Notes: generated from the sequence alone by a model not told the origin. Positions 38,035 through 47,129 are shown, counted from the first letter of the stretch. The stretch: 64,000 nucleotides of DNA from Flavitalea plasmicola (GCF_030546645.1 NZ_JAUOTO010000001.1:1-64000), one strand, 5' to 3'. Translations and numbers: made by a program.

Positions 38035-39195
38035 CTACGGTTCCAGCGGCATAGCGCGGCGCACGCTGTCTGCCGGCAACACCTGCGGCTGGATCACGGC
38101 GCCGTCTCTCAGGCGGTCCATACCGGCGAAGACGATCTTCTGTCCGGGCTGTACGCCTTTATTGACGAGATAGTACGAAGTGGTCTGCCCGGTGATGGTG
38201 ATGGGTTGACTGACTACTTTATTGGAATCTCCCAGGACGAATACATAGACCTTATCCTGCAATTCATAGGTGGCTTGCTGGGGTACGGCCAGGGTATTAC
38301 CTGTGGCTTTGGGGATTAGGATCTTGCCGGTGCTGCCGGTGCGCAGGAGCCCTTCTGCGTTGGGGAACACGGCGCGGAACTGGATGGTCCCGATGTTCTT
38401 GTCGAACTGGCCTTCCATCAACTCGATCCTGCCCTTAGCGGGATAGAGGGACTTATCGGCCAGCTGCAGCCCGACTGCCGGCATTCCTTTTATTTTTTCT
38501 GCGATGGTCTTACCCGTGGATTCGCCGGTGAACTGTAAGAAATCCTTTTCGCTCATGGAGAAGTAAGCATATACTTCTTTCACGTCGGAGAGGACGGTCA
38601 GTGCCTGCGTCTCACCTTTTCCTACGAGGCTGCCTGTTTTGAAAGGGATCCTGCCGATGAAACCGCTGACGGGCGCCTTCACCAAAGTGTAGCCGAGGTT
38701 GATGCCTGCGTTGTTGCCGGCGGCCTCTGCCTGTTTGACGGCGGCTTTGGCGGCTTCGTATTCGGCCTGTGCGGCTTTCAGCTGCACATCCGAGATCACT
38801 TTATTGTCTACCAGCGGCTGGAGCCTGCCTACTTCGATGGCTGCCTTTTCCATATTGGCTTTGGCTGCCAGGACATTGGCCTGTGCGTTGTTGACCTGCT
38901 CGCCATAGGGCCGGTCATTGATCTTAAACAGAGGCTGACCTGCGGATACGTAGGCGCCTTCTTCTACATAGATCTTGTCCAGGTAGCCGCTGACCTGGGG
39001 GCGGATCTCCACGTTGGTCTTCCCTTCCAGCGAAGCGGAAAACTCCGTAAAGGTAGTGGTTGAACTGTTATCCAGCTGCAGAACCGGCAGCGCAGGCGGC
39101 GGTGGAGGAGCCTGGTTGCCTTGTGCGGAAGAGCAGCCTGCAATGATGACAGCTGCGGCGACGACAAATGCGGGGAAGAAAATTAAACTTCTCAT
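38035..39195 (-). CDS. RND efflux periplasmic adaptor (membrane fusion protein)
   Basis: 386 residues. A lipoprotein signal peptide ends in the lipobox IIAGC (Cys about 21) followed by a proline run. Then come the barrel-sandwich/lipoyl halves (VEIRPQVSGYLDKIYVEEGAYVSAGQPLFKI and LVKAPVSGFIGRIPFKTGSLVG) flanking an alpha-helical hairpin with alanine-rich coiled coil (about 95-160), a beta-barrel domain and a membrane-proximal domain. It should bridge the RND pump and the outer-membrane channel encoded by the next gene, 100 nt downstream. The 5' region holds a 22-bp motif also found before tetR (39254-39275) and a perfect inverted repeat ATTAAA-TTG-TTTAAT (39202-39216). Substrate range cannot be predicted. 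Confidence 0.95.
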   Translation of the reverse strand: MRSLIFFPAFVVAAAVIIAGCSSAQGNQAPPPPPALPVLQLDNSSTTTFTEFSASLEGKTNVEIRPQVSGYLDKIYVEEGAYVSAGQPLFKINDRPYGEQVNNAQANVLAAKANMEKAAIEVGRLQPLVDNKVISDVQLKAAQAEYEAAKAAVKQAEAAGNNAGINLGYTLVKAPVSGFIGRIPFKTGSLVGKGETQALTVLSDVKEVYAYFSMSEKDFLQFTGESTGKTIAEKIKGMPAVGLQLADKSLYPAKGRIELMEGQFDKNIGTIQFRAVFPNAEGLLRTGSTGKILIPKATGNTLAVPQQATYELQDKVYVFVLGDSNKVVSQPITITGQTTSYYLVNKGVQPGQKIVFAGMDRLRDGAVIQPQVLPADSVRRAMPLEP

Positions 39196-39201
39196 AACGT
39201 T

Positions 39202-39275
39202 ATTAAATTGTTTAATGATGTTAACTTAGAATCATAAAAAAATTGACCGTCTCTAAATAATTTACCACTGTTAAA
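39202..39275 (-). promoter_or_regulatory. Candidate TetR operators upstream of the efflux adaptor
   Basis: Two sites. The 22-bp motif at 39254-39275 (begins TAAATAATTTA, ends GTTAAA) matches 19 of 22 positions of the site at 40076-40097 before the TetR gene; its core TTTACCACTGTTAAA is an imperfect palindrome. A perfect inverted repeat ATTAAA-TTG-TTTAAT lies at 39202-39216, next to the start codon. The promoter itself was not clear. Confidence 0.5.
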
Positions 39276-39453
39276 TGGACAGGGTAAAAAAAAGCTCGAA
39301 TTTTTTTCAAAATGAGCAAGCATTGCTGGTTCCGGCAGCAGGCCGATGGCCGGATCCTCCGGTTGGGTTTGATCTCTCACCGGCGTCAACAGACAAGAGA
39401 TTGTTTTGTTTGCCGCCCGGGGTATTTTTTCACCGCCTGCGGCTGTGCTATTC

Positions 39454-40053
39454 TTAGTTTTTCAAGGTTCGGGTGATGCCTGTGATGGCATCTTTCAGGA
39501 TCTGGCGATTTATCTCGTCCGATGCGCCTTTCCGGACGATGTTGATGGATACCAGGCCGTGAACGATAGACCAGTAGGTGTAGTATTTCGTACATACACG
39601 GTCGTCTTCCGCATCGCTGATACCCATCAGCTGCATGATCGGCTTTGTAGCGATGCCATAGGGGGTGGATTCCAGCGGGAGGAGGTCTTCCATTACGCAA
39701 CAGTTGACCTGTACACCAAACATGAGCTGGTAATATTCTTTCTCTTCGAAGGCAAAGTTCCAGTAAGCGAGCCAGATGGCGTCCAGCTGTTCCTCCGGGG
39801 TTTCGTAGCTGTCCCGCGCTTCTTTCATCCGTTCGCCCAGCAGGAGGTAACCTTTTTTAGTCAGCTCCAGGAGAATGCCTTCTTTGTTGGCGTAGTACTC
39901 GTAGATCATGGGGGCCGTGTACTCGATCTTCTCAGCGATCTTGCGCATGCTCAGTGCCTGCCAGCCCTCTTCCTTCACGATCTCGTGGGCCGCGTTGATG
40001 ATATTCACCTTTGTATTTTCTTTCAGCCTGTGTATGCGTTCCTTGCTCCCCAT
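39454..40053 (-). CDS. TetR/AcrR-family repressor of the efflux operon
   Basis: 199 residues. The N-terminal helix-turn-helix (about 12-58: INAAHEIVKEEGWQALSMRKIAEKI, APMIYEYYANKEGILLELT) is typical TetR. The C-terminal ligand domain (60-199) has a WHG-like region (YYTYWSIVHGLVSINI). Such regulators usually repress an adjacent efflux operon and are released by a pump substrate. The RND adaptor and pump lie directly downstream on the same strand. A near-identical 22-bp site covers the predicted start of its own transcription (40076-40097) and lies before the adaptor (39254-39275), supporting auto-regulation and operon repression. The inducer is unknown. Confidence 0.92.
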   Translation of the reverse strand: MGSKERIHRLKENTKVNIINAAHEIVKEEGWQALSMRKIAEKIEYTAPMIYEYYANKEGILLELTKKGYLLLGERMKEARDSYETPEEQLDAIWLAYWNFAFEEKEYYQLMFGVQVNCCVMEDLLPLESTPYGIATKPIMQLMGISDAEDDRVCTKYYTYWSIVHGLVSINIVRKGASDEINRQILKDAITGITRTLKN

Positions 40054-40075
40054 TTAGTGTGATGTTTTACTATCG

Positions 40076-40128
40076 TAAATAATTTAACACCGTTAGACAA
40101 AATTAAAACTAAATTACAATTCACCAAA
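40076..40128 (-). promoter_or_regulatory. tetR promoter overlapped by a candidate operator
   Basis: On the minus strand TTTG (40125-40128), 19 nt and TAATTTTG (40098-40105) make a consensus Bacteroidota promoter. The candidate operator (40076-40097, core TAAC-ACC-GTTA palindrome) begins right at the end of the -7 box and covers the expected start site near 40091, where bound repressor would block initiation. Confidence 0.65.
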
Positions 40129-40174
40129 AGAATTTTTTAGGATCTTGAGAGCACGATCTTTATAAGATTGATTA

Positions 40175-40594
40175 TCAGCGTAATCTGTCGGCGCTTTTCA
40201 CCAGCTTGTCGTCCTTCATGATACCCCGGACGGCGAGGATAAGGAAGATGGGGATGACGAATGACAGGACGGCTGTCAGGTCGTATTTCCCTTCTGTGAA
40301 GCTTTGGGTTTCTTTATTATAGAGAAAGATATTCAGGAGAGCGAGGACGGCGAGCCCGATGTTGATCCAGATCTGTCTCCTCCTGTTCTTATAGTTGAAG
40401 ATGTTGATGAGGGCGCCGGCCGTGATGATGACGGTGATGAGGAGGATCAGCACACTGGTGGTAGCGGTGACGCTTGCGAATCTGTGGCCTGTGACGTCGA
40501 CGGCCTTATTGCCGCTGTAAAAGGAAAATTTGAATGTCAGGGCAGCGCAGATGGCAGCCAGCAATATCCAGACCGATTGTATTCTTTGCAGCAT
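40175..40594 (-). CDS. DUF4293 four-helix membrane protein
   Basis: 139 residues. The opening MLQRIQSVWILLAAICAALTF is the hallmark of the Bacteroidota DUF4293 family. Four hydrophobic helices are visible: about 7-24, 46-66 (TSVLILLITVIITAGALINIF), 76-92 (INIGLAVLALLNIFLY) and 107-125 (LTAVLSFVIPIFLILAV), each pair separated by charged loops such as NYKNRRRQ. Function is unknown; it is predicted to be an inner-membrane protein. It lies 20 nt downstream of glyA on the same strand and is probably co-transcribed with it. Confidence 0.85.
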   Translation of the reverse strand: MLQRIQSVWILLAAICAALTFKFSFYSGNKAVDVTGHRFASVTATTSVLILLITVIITAGALINIFNYKNRRRQIWINIGLAVLALLNIFLYNKETQSFTEGKYDLTAVLSFVIPIFLILAVRGIMKDDKLVKSADRLR

Positions 40595-40614
40595 AACAGC
40601 TTATTTAGCGTGAT

Positions 40615-41895
40615 CTATCCTAACTCAGGGTACAGCGGGAATTGTTTCATAAAGCTGTTGACCTCGCCTTTCAGGCTTGCCAGGACGGCTTCATTGTCCG
40701 CATTCATCAGGGCCTTATCGATCATTTCCACTACGGTGGCCATATGGGATTCCTTCATACCGCGGCTGGTGATCGCGGGTACGCCTACACGGATGCCCGA
40801 AGTGACAAAGGCGCTCTTATCATCGAAAGGCACCATGTTCTTATTAACGGTGATCTCCGCCTTGCCCAGGGTGATCTCGCCTTTCTTGCCGCTGATGTTC
40901 TTGTTGCGCAGGTCGATCAGCAGGAGGTGGTTGTCGGTGCCGCCGCTGACGATGTCATATCCTTTTTCCACGAAGACTTTCGACATGGCCTGGGCGTTAG
41001 CGATGATCTGTTTGGCATAAGTGGTAAATCCGTCGGAGAGGATCTCGCCGAAGGCGACGGCCTTGGCAGCGATGACGTGTTCCAGCGGTCCGCCCTGTGT
41101 GCCGGGGAAGACTGCCATGTCGAGGAGGTTGCTCATGGGGCGGATATTGCCTTTTACATCCTTTAATCCGAATGGATTGTCGAAATCTTTTTTCATGAGG
41201 ATGATGCCGCCGCGGGGACCTCTCAGTGTCTTATGAGTGGTGGAAGTAACGAAGTGGCAATGGTCGAAAGGACTGCTGAGCAGGCCTTTCGCGATGAGGC
41301 CGGCAGGGTGGGCCATGTCGCACATGACGAAAGCGCCCACTTCGTCGGCGATCTTCCGGATGCGCGCGTAATCCCAGTCACGGCTGTAAGCGGAAGCGCC
41401 GCAGATGATGACCTTGGGCTTTTCGGCGCGGGCTACTTTCTCCATTTGATCGTAATCAACGCGGCCATCTTCTTTCTTTACGCCATAGAATACGGGACGA
41501 TATAATTTGCCGGAAAAATTCACGGGAGAGCCATGCGTGAGGTGACCGCCCATGCTGAGGTCCAGGCCCAGGATGGTGTCGCCGGGCTGCAGGATGGCCA
41601 GCAATAACGCGGCATTCGCCTGTGCGCCACTGTGTGGCTGTACATTGGCATATTCGCAATTAAAGATCTTTTTCAGTCTGTCGATCGCCTCCTGTTCCAC
41701 CATGTCTACGATCTCGCAACCGCCATAGTACCTTCTGCCGGGATACCCCTCTGCATATTTATTGGTAAGCACTGTACCCATAGCCTGCATTACCTGCAGG
41801 GAGGTGAAGTTTTCCGAAGCGATCAATTCTATGCCATGACGTTGACGTTCCAGCTCTTTCTGAATGAGGTCGAAAATGAAGGTGTCTTTTTGCAT
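40615..41895 (-). CDS. glyA: Serine hydroxymethyltransferase
   Basis: 426 residues, normal for bacterial GlyA. The PLP lysine is K222 in [15 protein letters not shown], and D193 in MCDMAHPAG contacts the pyridine ring. The N-terminal [11 protein letters not shown] and [15 protein letters not shown] are diagnostic of the family and shape the folate/substrate site. The enzyme interconverts serine and glycine with tetrahydrofolate, supplying one-carbon units. The start at 41895 is the only plausible one and matches homologues. DUF4293 follows closely downstream. Nothing unusual was seen. Confidence 0.97.
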   Translation of the reverse strand: MQKDTFIFDLIQKELERQRHGIELIASENFTSLQVMQAMGTVLTNKYAEGYPGRRYYGGCEIVDMVEQEAIDRLKKIFNCEYANVQPHSGAQANAALLLAILQPGDTILGLDLSMGGHLTHGSPVNFSGKLYRPVFYGVKKEDGRVDYDQMEKVARAEKPKVIICGASAYSRDWDYARIRKIADEVGAFVMCDMAHPAGLIAKGLLSSPFDHCHFVTSTTHKTLRGPRGGIILMKKDFDNPFGLKDVKGNIRPMSNLLDMAVFPGTQGGPLEHVIAAKAVAFGEILSDGFTTYAKQIIANAQAMSKVFVEKGYDIVSGGTDNHLLLIDLRNKNISGKKGEITLGKAEITVNKNMVPFDDKSAFVTSGIRVGVPAITSRGMKESHMATVVEMIDKALMNADNEAVLASLKGEVNSFMKQFPLYPELG

Positions 41896-42027
41896 GGCGC
41901 AAATTTATGCCAACTAACTGAAAATTCACTATTTTCACACGCGTTTACGAAGGAAATTCCGGCGGGCCGGTGTCGGTACGGCAATTGCTGAGGTTACCAA
42001 ACGAACAGACAGAAGAAAACACAATTG

Positions 42028-43026
42028 ATGAAAGCGATCATTCCAGTAGCCGGGGCGGGCACTAAATTACGACCGCATACTTATACACAACCTAAGGCGC
42101 TGATCCCTCTCGCAGGCAAGACCATCCTGTCCATTATCGTCGATCAGCTCCTGGAAGCGGGCATCAACGAATTCATCTTCATCGTAGGTTACCTGGGAGA
42201 GAAGATCCAGGACTATGTGAAGCAGAAATATCCCGATCTCAACGCGCATTTTGTACATCAGAACGAGCGCCATGGGATCGGACATGCTGTATTGCTCACC
42301 AGGAACATCGTTGGCGAAGACGAGGTTTTTATCGTACTGGGTGACACCATTTGTGAGTATGATGTAAAGGAGGTGCTGAATAAACCGGGCTCTTTGCTGG
42401 GTGTGAAGCGGGTGGACGACCCCCGCAATTTTGGGGTGGCCGAGCTGGAGGATGACGGCAGTATCGAGCGGGTGGTGGAGAAGCCGCAGATCCCCAAGTC
42501 CAATATGGCGCTGGTGGGCATTTATCGCATTCGGGAGTCGGCCAGCCTGTTCAACTGCCTGGAGAGCAATATACGCAACCAGCTTACGAGCTATGGGGAA
42601 TACAATCTCACGGATGCCATCGAATGTATGATCCGCGGCGGTGTGCAGTTCCAGTCGTTTCGGGTGCAGAACTGGTTCGATTGCGGCAAAAAGGAGACGC
42701 TGCTGGAATCCAATGCCAAGCTGCTGAAGAAGTTCGGAGGGACCATTGCGCCCGACCACCAGTTTGAAAATACCATTATTATCCAGCCGGTCAGCATTGC
42801 TCCCGGCTGCGACATCCGCAACTCCATCGTAGGGCCCAATGTGGCCATCGGGGAGAAGACCCGCGTGAACTATTCCATTATTAAAGACTCCATCATCGGC
42901 AGCTTTGCCGACCTGTATGATATCGTGCTCACCCATTCCCTGATCGGCAGTGATACGGAGGTCAAAGGCGAGTCACGCAGCCTGAATATCGGGGATAATA
43001 CGGAGATAGATCTGGGAGAGAGCTAA
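42028..43026 (+). CDS. Sugar-phosphate nucleotidyltransferase with left-handed beta-helix domain
   Basis: 332 residues from ATG 42028; the TTG one codon earlier is unlikely. An N-terminal nucleotidyltransferase domain (1-235) carries the nucleotide loop IIPVAGAGTKLRPHTYTQPKALIPLAGK with the signature lysine, and the metal-binding LGDTICEYD. A C-terminal left-handed beta-helix follows (about 250-330: IIIQPVSIAPGCDIRNSIVG, VAIGEKTRVNYSIIKDSIIG). This layout matches glucose-1-phosphate thymidylyltransferase-like and mannose-1-phosphate guanylyltransferase-like enzymes that make NDP-sugars for polysaccharide synthesis. The exact sugar and base cannot be told by eye. It is divergent from glyA and has no visible sugar-pathway neighbours. 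Confidence 0.88.
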   Translation: MKAIIPVAGAGTKLRPHTYTQPKALIPLAGKTILSIIVDQLLEAGINEFIFIVGYLGEKIQDYVKQKYPDLNAHFVHQNERHGIGHAVLLTRNIVGEDEVFIVLGDTICEYDVKEVLNKPGSLLGVKRVDDPRNFGVAELEDDGSIERVVEKPQIPKSNMALVGIYRIRESASLFNCLESNIRNQLTSYGEYNLTDAIECMIRGGVQFQSFRVQNWFDCGKKETLLESNAKLLKKFGGTIAPDHQFENTIIIQPVSIAPGCDIRNSIVGPNVAIGEKTRVNYSIIKDSIIGSFADLYDIVLTHSLIGSDTEVKGESRSLNIGDNTEIDLGES

Positions 43027-43143
43027 CCCGGCACATAGCAAAAATAATCCTAATGTACCCGGAAATAGGTATAATCGACCGCGATTTGCTGAAATCCTGA
43101 AAATCATTTAAATTTAGGGAGGTCTGCCAAAAACTGATTCACT

Positions 43144-43554
43144 ATGGGAAAACATAAAAAATGGCTGCTGTTGCTACTGCTCTTCCCGGTAGCTTTCTGC
43201 GTTAAGGCCAACACCGGTAATGGAAAGGTCGAAGGTGTGCTGCACGGCTATGTGACGGATGCCGTCACGAAGAAGCCATTGCCCGGGGTGATCGTCTCTG
43301 CGCTGGTGCCAGGCACCAATAGCTCCCGGGAAGTGACCACAGACGCGGATGGTTATTATCGTTTCGCCCAGTTGCCGGCGGCCCAGGTGACCGTACAGTT
43401 CGATAAAAAAGGGTATCAATCCTGCAAGCGCCCGAATATCACCGTAAAAGAAAAGACTTCCGTAAAATTAAGCGTTGAGTTCCTGCCCGAAGTGATGGGC
43501 TCCGACACAGATAATTCTGAATATCCGCTGCTACGCCTTATGCAGGCATCTTAG
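43144..43554 (+). CDS. Small secreted carboxypeptidase-regulatory-like domain protein
   Basis: 136 residues. A signal peptide (WLLLLLLFPVAFCVKA) is followed by a single beta-sandwich of the carboxypeptidase D regulatory type: LHGYVTDAVTKKPLPGVIVS, TTDADGYYRFAQLPAAQVTV, KKGYQSCKRPNITVKE. In Bacteroidota this fold usually caps TonB-dependent receptors or surface proteins; here it stands alone, so it is probably a periplasmic or surface accessory of unknown role. It is followed by heptad repeat copy 4 and then a terminator at 43645-43672. Confidence 0.82.
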   Translation: MGKHKKWLLLLLLFPVAFCVKANTGNGKVEGVLHGYVTDAVTKKPLPGVIVSALVPGTNSSREVTTDADGYYRFAQLPAAQVTVQFDKKGYQSCKRPNITVKEKTSVKLSVEFLPEVMGSDTDNSEYPLLRLMQAS

Positions 43555-43555
43555 T

Positions 43556-43634
43556 AAGCCGCAAGCTGTTAGCTACAAGCTGCAAGCCAGACTTAAATAT
43601 CCCCCTTGTAGCTTGAGGCTTGAAGCTTGCAGCT
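43556..43634. repeat. Heptad inverted repeat, copy 4
   Basis: The left arm 43556-43598 holds units of the AAGCTNC type (GCTACAA, GCTGCAA). The right arm 43601-43634 reads CTTGTAG, CTTGAGG, CTTGAAG, CTTGCAG, CT. It begins next to the stop codon of the preceding gene and ends 11 nt before the terminator stem. Confidence 0.85.
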
Positions 43635-43644
43635 AAAAATGAAA

Positions 43645-43672
43645 CAGGACTGTGAACAGTCCCGTTTTTTTC
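43645..43672 (+). terminator. Intrinsic terminator
   Basis: The stem GGACTGT (43647-43653) / ACAGTCC (43656-43662) is followed by CG and a run of seven T. It would end transcription from the 43144 gene after reading through heptad repeat copy 4. Confidence 0.7.
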
Positions 43673-43722
43673 TACTACACATGAGGCTTAAGATCTATGT
43701 TGATGTTTAGCCTTCGTTTTAT

Positions 43723-43804
43723 GAGCTACAAGCTACTAGCCACAAGCTGCAAGCTCGCATAATTAAGCCTCTTGTAGCTTGAGGCTTGTAGCTCGAAGCT
43801 TGCT
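43723..43804. repeat. Heptad inverted repeat, copy 5
   Basis: The left arm 43723-43757 (GAGCTAC, AAGCTAC, TAGCCAC, AAGCTGC, AAGCTCG) pairs with the right arm 43771-43804 (CTTGTAG, CTTGAGG, CTTGTAG, CTCGAAG, CTTGCT). It lies about 90 bp from copy 4, on the other side of the terminator. Its end overlaps the stop codon of the minus-strand gene that ends at 43803. Confidence 0.85.
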
Positions 43805-44480
43805 ACTGCCACTGCTTCCCCCCATCCCTGCAGGCCTCCATTGCTTTCTCCACTTCCCTCCGCACTCTGGGGATCTCGCTTTGTACCGCCTCCACTACCC
43901 TCCTCACCTCCTCTCTTATGCGGTAATCTTCTATTTTTCCGGAGACGTCTTCGTTGATCTCGTCCCTCAGGTAATCCATTTCTGATTTCAGCTCACGAAG
44001 CTCGTTCCATATATCCTCGTCGATGTTCATGTCCTTCAGCTCCTGTAGTGCGTTCTCGTCTATTTCCACGCTGTTGAGCTCCTCCAGCGCATCCGGCTCT
44101 TTCAGGAACTCCAGGCTTTTCCAGGCATCCACGTTCTTCAGCACATCGGCCTCTATCCTGGCATTCAGCCCTTTCAGGTCATCGAGGTTGAACCGGACGT
44201 CCATGTCGTCCAGGACTTCGGCGCCGGCCATCCATTCGTCCGGCTCTTCCGCATCGATCCGGAGGTCCAGCTCCCTGGCAACCCTGCCTTCTTCTGCCTT
44301 GCGGGCAGGCTTCGCCGCCTTTTTATCCTGCTTCGGATGCCTGGCCGGAATGGTGTCCAGGGCGGGGCGGGGCGTGGATGTATGACTGTTGTCACCGGAC
44401 CAGGCCAGCGTGGAAAAAGCGACGCCGACAATGGCTATTACAAGTATGACGCGATAGGTGCGGGGAAGGTTAACAGACAT
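43803..44480 (-). CDS. Membrane-anchored acidic helical protein of unknown function
   Basis: 225 residues. One N-terminal hydrophobic segment (VILVIAIVGVAFSTLAW, about 11-27) serves as anchor or signal. A Lys/Ala-rich linker (about 45-66) follows, then a strongly acidic, leucine-periodic region (70-225) with repeated patterns such as LDDLKGLNARIEADVLKNV and LEELNSVEIDENALQELKDM that should be largely helical or coiled coil. No enzyme motif was found. Its stop codon overlaps heptad repeat copy 5. It may be a periplasmic scaffold or stress protein, but nothing in the context decides this. Confidence 0.7.
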   Translation of the reverse strand: MSVNLPRTYRVILVIAIVGVAFSTLAWSGDNSHTSTPRPALDTIPARHPKQDKKAAKPARKAEEGRVARELDLRIDAEEPDEWMAGAEVLDDMDVRFNLDDLKGLNARIEADVLKNVDAWKSLEFLKEPDALEELNSVEIDENALQELKDMNIDEDIWNELRELKSEMDYLRDEINEDVSGKIEDYRIREEVRRVVEAVQSEIPRVRREVEKAMEACRDGGKQWQ

Positions 44481-44579
44481 GGTAATTTAATTTTTGGTGA
44501 GCCGTATCATGATTACGACAGTCTTCGTAATAAAAGTACGTAACCATTCGTAAAATGTTGCACCGGCGTCACGGTTTTT

Positions 44580-45617
44580 TTAACCATTCATCCTTATATC
44601 CCTGTGAGGGGCTGTCAGGGCGAGGTGCGCTTCCATGGCCTGTTCTCCTTTTGCCAGCATTTCCTGCATGACGGCCGGGTCGAAGCTGAGACCATCCGGC
44701 CCCCCTCCCAGGGGGAGGTCGGGGCGTATGATATGCAGTCTCACCGGGGGTTTGTTATAAAAGGGGTTATCTGTCATGCCTGTATCGAACCAGTCCTCAA
44801 TCGTGGTAGCGGATACACCCTGGCGGCCCATTTTCTTTTTCACTGCCTCGATGTAGCGTAGTCCTTCATTGTACAGGTGGGGTAAAATGAGGCGATTGTC
44901 GGCCGCATCGGCGATAAAGATGTCCAGGGTCTCCTGCAGGATGGAGAAGAGGTCCTGGTATTCCTTATTTTCCTGGTTGGGTGCTTCAGGTGATTGCAGG
45001 AGCACATAGACGTCGGTGGCACCGCTGGCGATGGCCATTTCGATACCGGCATATTCGCGGTCGCCGGCATCGATATACTGTCTGATGGGCTCTTCCTGCG
45101 GCTGGATCCGGATGGGTGGCAGCAGTACAGGCTGACAGGTGGAAGCCAGCAGGGTCCGAAGGAACTGATCATAGTTCTCGAAGCACCGGTGTGCATAACG
45201 GGCAGCCACGGCGGGGTTATGCCGGGGGGAGAACACCGTCAGCGCATGCGTCTGCAGGCACATGGTGTTGAAATAAAGTTCCTTGTCCGTATGGCATAGC
45301 CTGTTGTACAGCCCGTGGGTATAATAATGGTCCAGCAGGCCCCACAGGGGACTGGCATCGAGGATGGATGTTTCCAGGATCCTTTCGGACAGGGAATATT
45401 TCCTGATGATGTCCTTATTATGCTTGGTTGTAAAGATCTCAACCAGCGGCTGCATGTCCTTCAGCGCGACAAAGGGAATGATCAGGGAGCCGGAACCTCC
45501 TCCTGAGAAGATATCGAAATCGAGATCGGGTCTGCATTCAAAGATCTTTTTTATAGCGCCCACTGCAAACGCTCCCCTGGAAATGCCTCCATTAATGACC
45601 AGTGCTTGTTTACTCAT
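44580..45617 (-). CDS. Patatin-like phospholipase family protein, altered nucleophile motif
   Basis: 345 residues. The patatin fold is seen in the N-terminal oxyanion loop VINGGISRGAFAVGAIKKI (8-26) and the following FDIFSGGGSGSLI (35-46). The standard patatin nucleophile elbow is GxSxG; here the run is GGGSGS (39-44), so the serine is present but the last glycine is replaced. The catalytic aspartate motif, usually DGG or DGA, appears as DAG in YIDAGDREYAG. Activity is therefore uncertain; patatins normally cleave acyl chains from lipids. There is no signal peptide, so it is cytoplasmic or membrane-associated. It stands alone between an acidic helical protein and an ABC transporter pair. Confidence 0.82.
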   Translation of the reverse strand: MSKQALVINGGISRGAFAVGAIKKIFECRPDLDFDIFSGGGSGSLIIPFVALKDMQPLVEIFTTKHNKDIIRKYSLSERILETSILDASPLWGLLDHYYTHGLYNRLCHTDKELYFNTMCLQTHALTVFSPRHNPAVAARYAHRCFENYDQFLRTLLASTCQPVLLPPIRIQPQEEPIRQYIDAGDREYAGIEMAIASGATDVYVLLQSPEAPNQENKEYQDLFSILQETLDIFIADAADNRLILPHLYNEGLRYIEAVKKKMGRQGVSATTIEDWFDTGMTDNPFYNKPPVRLHIIRPDLPLGGGPDGLSFDPAVMQEMLAKGEQAMEAHLALTAPHRDIRMNG

Positions 45618-45770
45618 GTGAATCGTTTTAAAAACAATGCCTTCGGGATATTCCCGCTTACGATGTACATTGATTGCTGATAACTAAGGGCAGGTCAATT
45701 TAATGACTATGTTCCGGGGGAAAAATACCATTTTAGTGGTACTGGTCTGAAATAGGCATGGGGGTTGGAT

Positions 45771-47120
45771 TTAAGCCTTGAACGCCCATTTCCACATCGT
45801 CTTCCAGGTGGGCTTTTTGCCATACATTAAGATCCCTGTGCGATAGATCTTGCCGGCCATCCAAACCGTGAAGATAAATCCGGCTACCAGCAAGGTCATG
45901 GAGAGGGCCAGCTGCCACCAGGGTACTGTGCCTGGTACGCCGAATGGTATACGCGCCATCATGACGATGGGCGAGCTGAAAGGGATAATGCTTGCCCAGA
46001 CGGCGAGCTTGCCGCCGGGGTCCTGCACGGCAATGGTCATAATGAAAAAAGAGAATATGACGGGCATGGTGATGGGCAGCATCAGGGACTGTGCTTCCTG
46101 CACATCCTCATTGACGGCGCTGCCTACGGCGGCAAAGAGGGCGGAGTAAAAAAGGTAGCCGCCGATGAAATAGAAAAGAAAGCAGACGAGGATCAGCCCC
46201 CAGTTAGGCGCGCTGAGAAAGCCTGTGATCTGGGAGACTTTTTGTGCGGTCTGGCTCACGGGTGCGGCAGAAATATTGCCCATGGCATTGGCTTGTTGCA
46301 GCTGCTGGACCTCCCTCATGACGTCATGGGGTATCAGCAGCTGGGCTACGAGGGTGAGGCCGAAGAGGAAGATCACCCAGAGCAGGAATTGGGTGAGGCC
46401 GACGGCGCCGATGCCCATGATCTTTCCCATCATCAGTTGAAATGGCTTTACGGAGCTTACGATGACCTCGGCGATGCGATTGGTCTTTTCTTCCATGACG
46501 CCACGCATGACGGCTGCGCCATAAATAAAGGTCAGCATATAAATAAGTATGCCGCTGACATATCCGACAGCGGTAGAGGCGCCCTGGCTGGAGGCCTTTG
46601 CCACGGTGCCGCGATCTTCGAAGCTATGCATCTCGGCGATGTCGGCGTTTTTCCGGATGGAATCCAGTCTGCTCCGGCTGATGCTAGTCTTTTCATAGAT
46701 CTGGTGATCCACGATGGCATTGCCGATCCTTTGTTCCAGATCGCTGGCGGCGGCCAGTCCCAATTGCTTTTTGTATTTCAGGCGATAGATGGTCTTCTGT
46801 CCTTCCGGCAGGAGGGGGATGATGAGTACTGCCGTGCATCCTTTGTCTGCATAATTCAGGGTATCGATGCCCGGGGAAAAGTCGAAGGCCAGGGCGCTAT
46901 CTGTTTTGAGATAGTTCTTAAAATAGCCGTTTGCGTCTATTACGGCGATGCGGTACCGGCTCTTTCCCTGTGACGCGACGATGACGGATCCTGCAATAAA
47001 GAGGATGATCATGAGGGGCAGGAGGAAAGTGGAGAGGAGAAAGGTTTTATTGCGTACGCGGGTGAAGTATTCTCTTCTCGTGATCAGCCAGATCTTGTTA
47101 TTATGGGTGTTCTTGCTCAT
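45771..47120 (-). CDS. ABC-2-type transporter permease, NatB-like
   Basis: 449 residues. A first membrane helix near 25-48 (FLLSTFLLPLMIILFIAGSVIV) is followed by a large extracytoplasmic domain (50-190) and then a block of five or six helices (about 195-430), including VGYVSGILIYMLTFIYGAAVM, LTQFLLWVIFLFGLTLVAQLL and MLPITMPVIFSFFIMTIAV. The loop GVMEEKTNRIAEVIVSSVKPFQLMMGKIMG is typical of NatB/ABC-2 exporters. It pairs with the ATPase gene 9 nt upstream. NatAB-type systems extrude Na+ or drugs; the substrate here is not known. Confidence 0.9.
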   Translation of the reverse strand: MSKNTHNNKIWLITRREYFTRVRNKTFLLSTFLLPLMIILFIAGSVIVASQGKSRYRIAVIDANGYFKNYLKTDSALAFDFSPGIDTLNYADKGCTAVLIIPLLPEGQKTIYRLKYKKQLGLAAASDLEQRIGNAIVDHQIYEKTSISRSRLDSIRKNADIAEMHSFEDRGTVAKASSQGASTAVGYVSGILIYMLTFIYGAAVMRGVMEEKTNRIAEVIVSSVKPFQLMMGKIMGIGAVGLTQFLLWVIFLFGLTLVAQLLIPHDVMREVQQLQQANAMGNISAAPVSQTAQKVSQITGFLSAPNWGLILVCFLFYFIGGYLFYSALFAAVGSAVNEDVQEAQSLMLPITMPVIFSFFIMTIAVQDPGGKLAVWASIIPFSSPIVMMARIPFGVPGTVPWWQLALSMTLLVAGFIFTVWMAGKIYRTGILMYGKKPTWKTMWKWAFKA

Positions 47121-47129
47121 AGCATTCGG

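Noticed and set aside
41900..41907. TAAATTTG as a glyA -7 box
   Set aside because: It lies so close to the glyA start that transcription would begin inside the gene, and there is no -33 TTG at the right distance.
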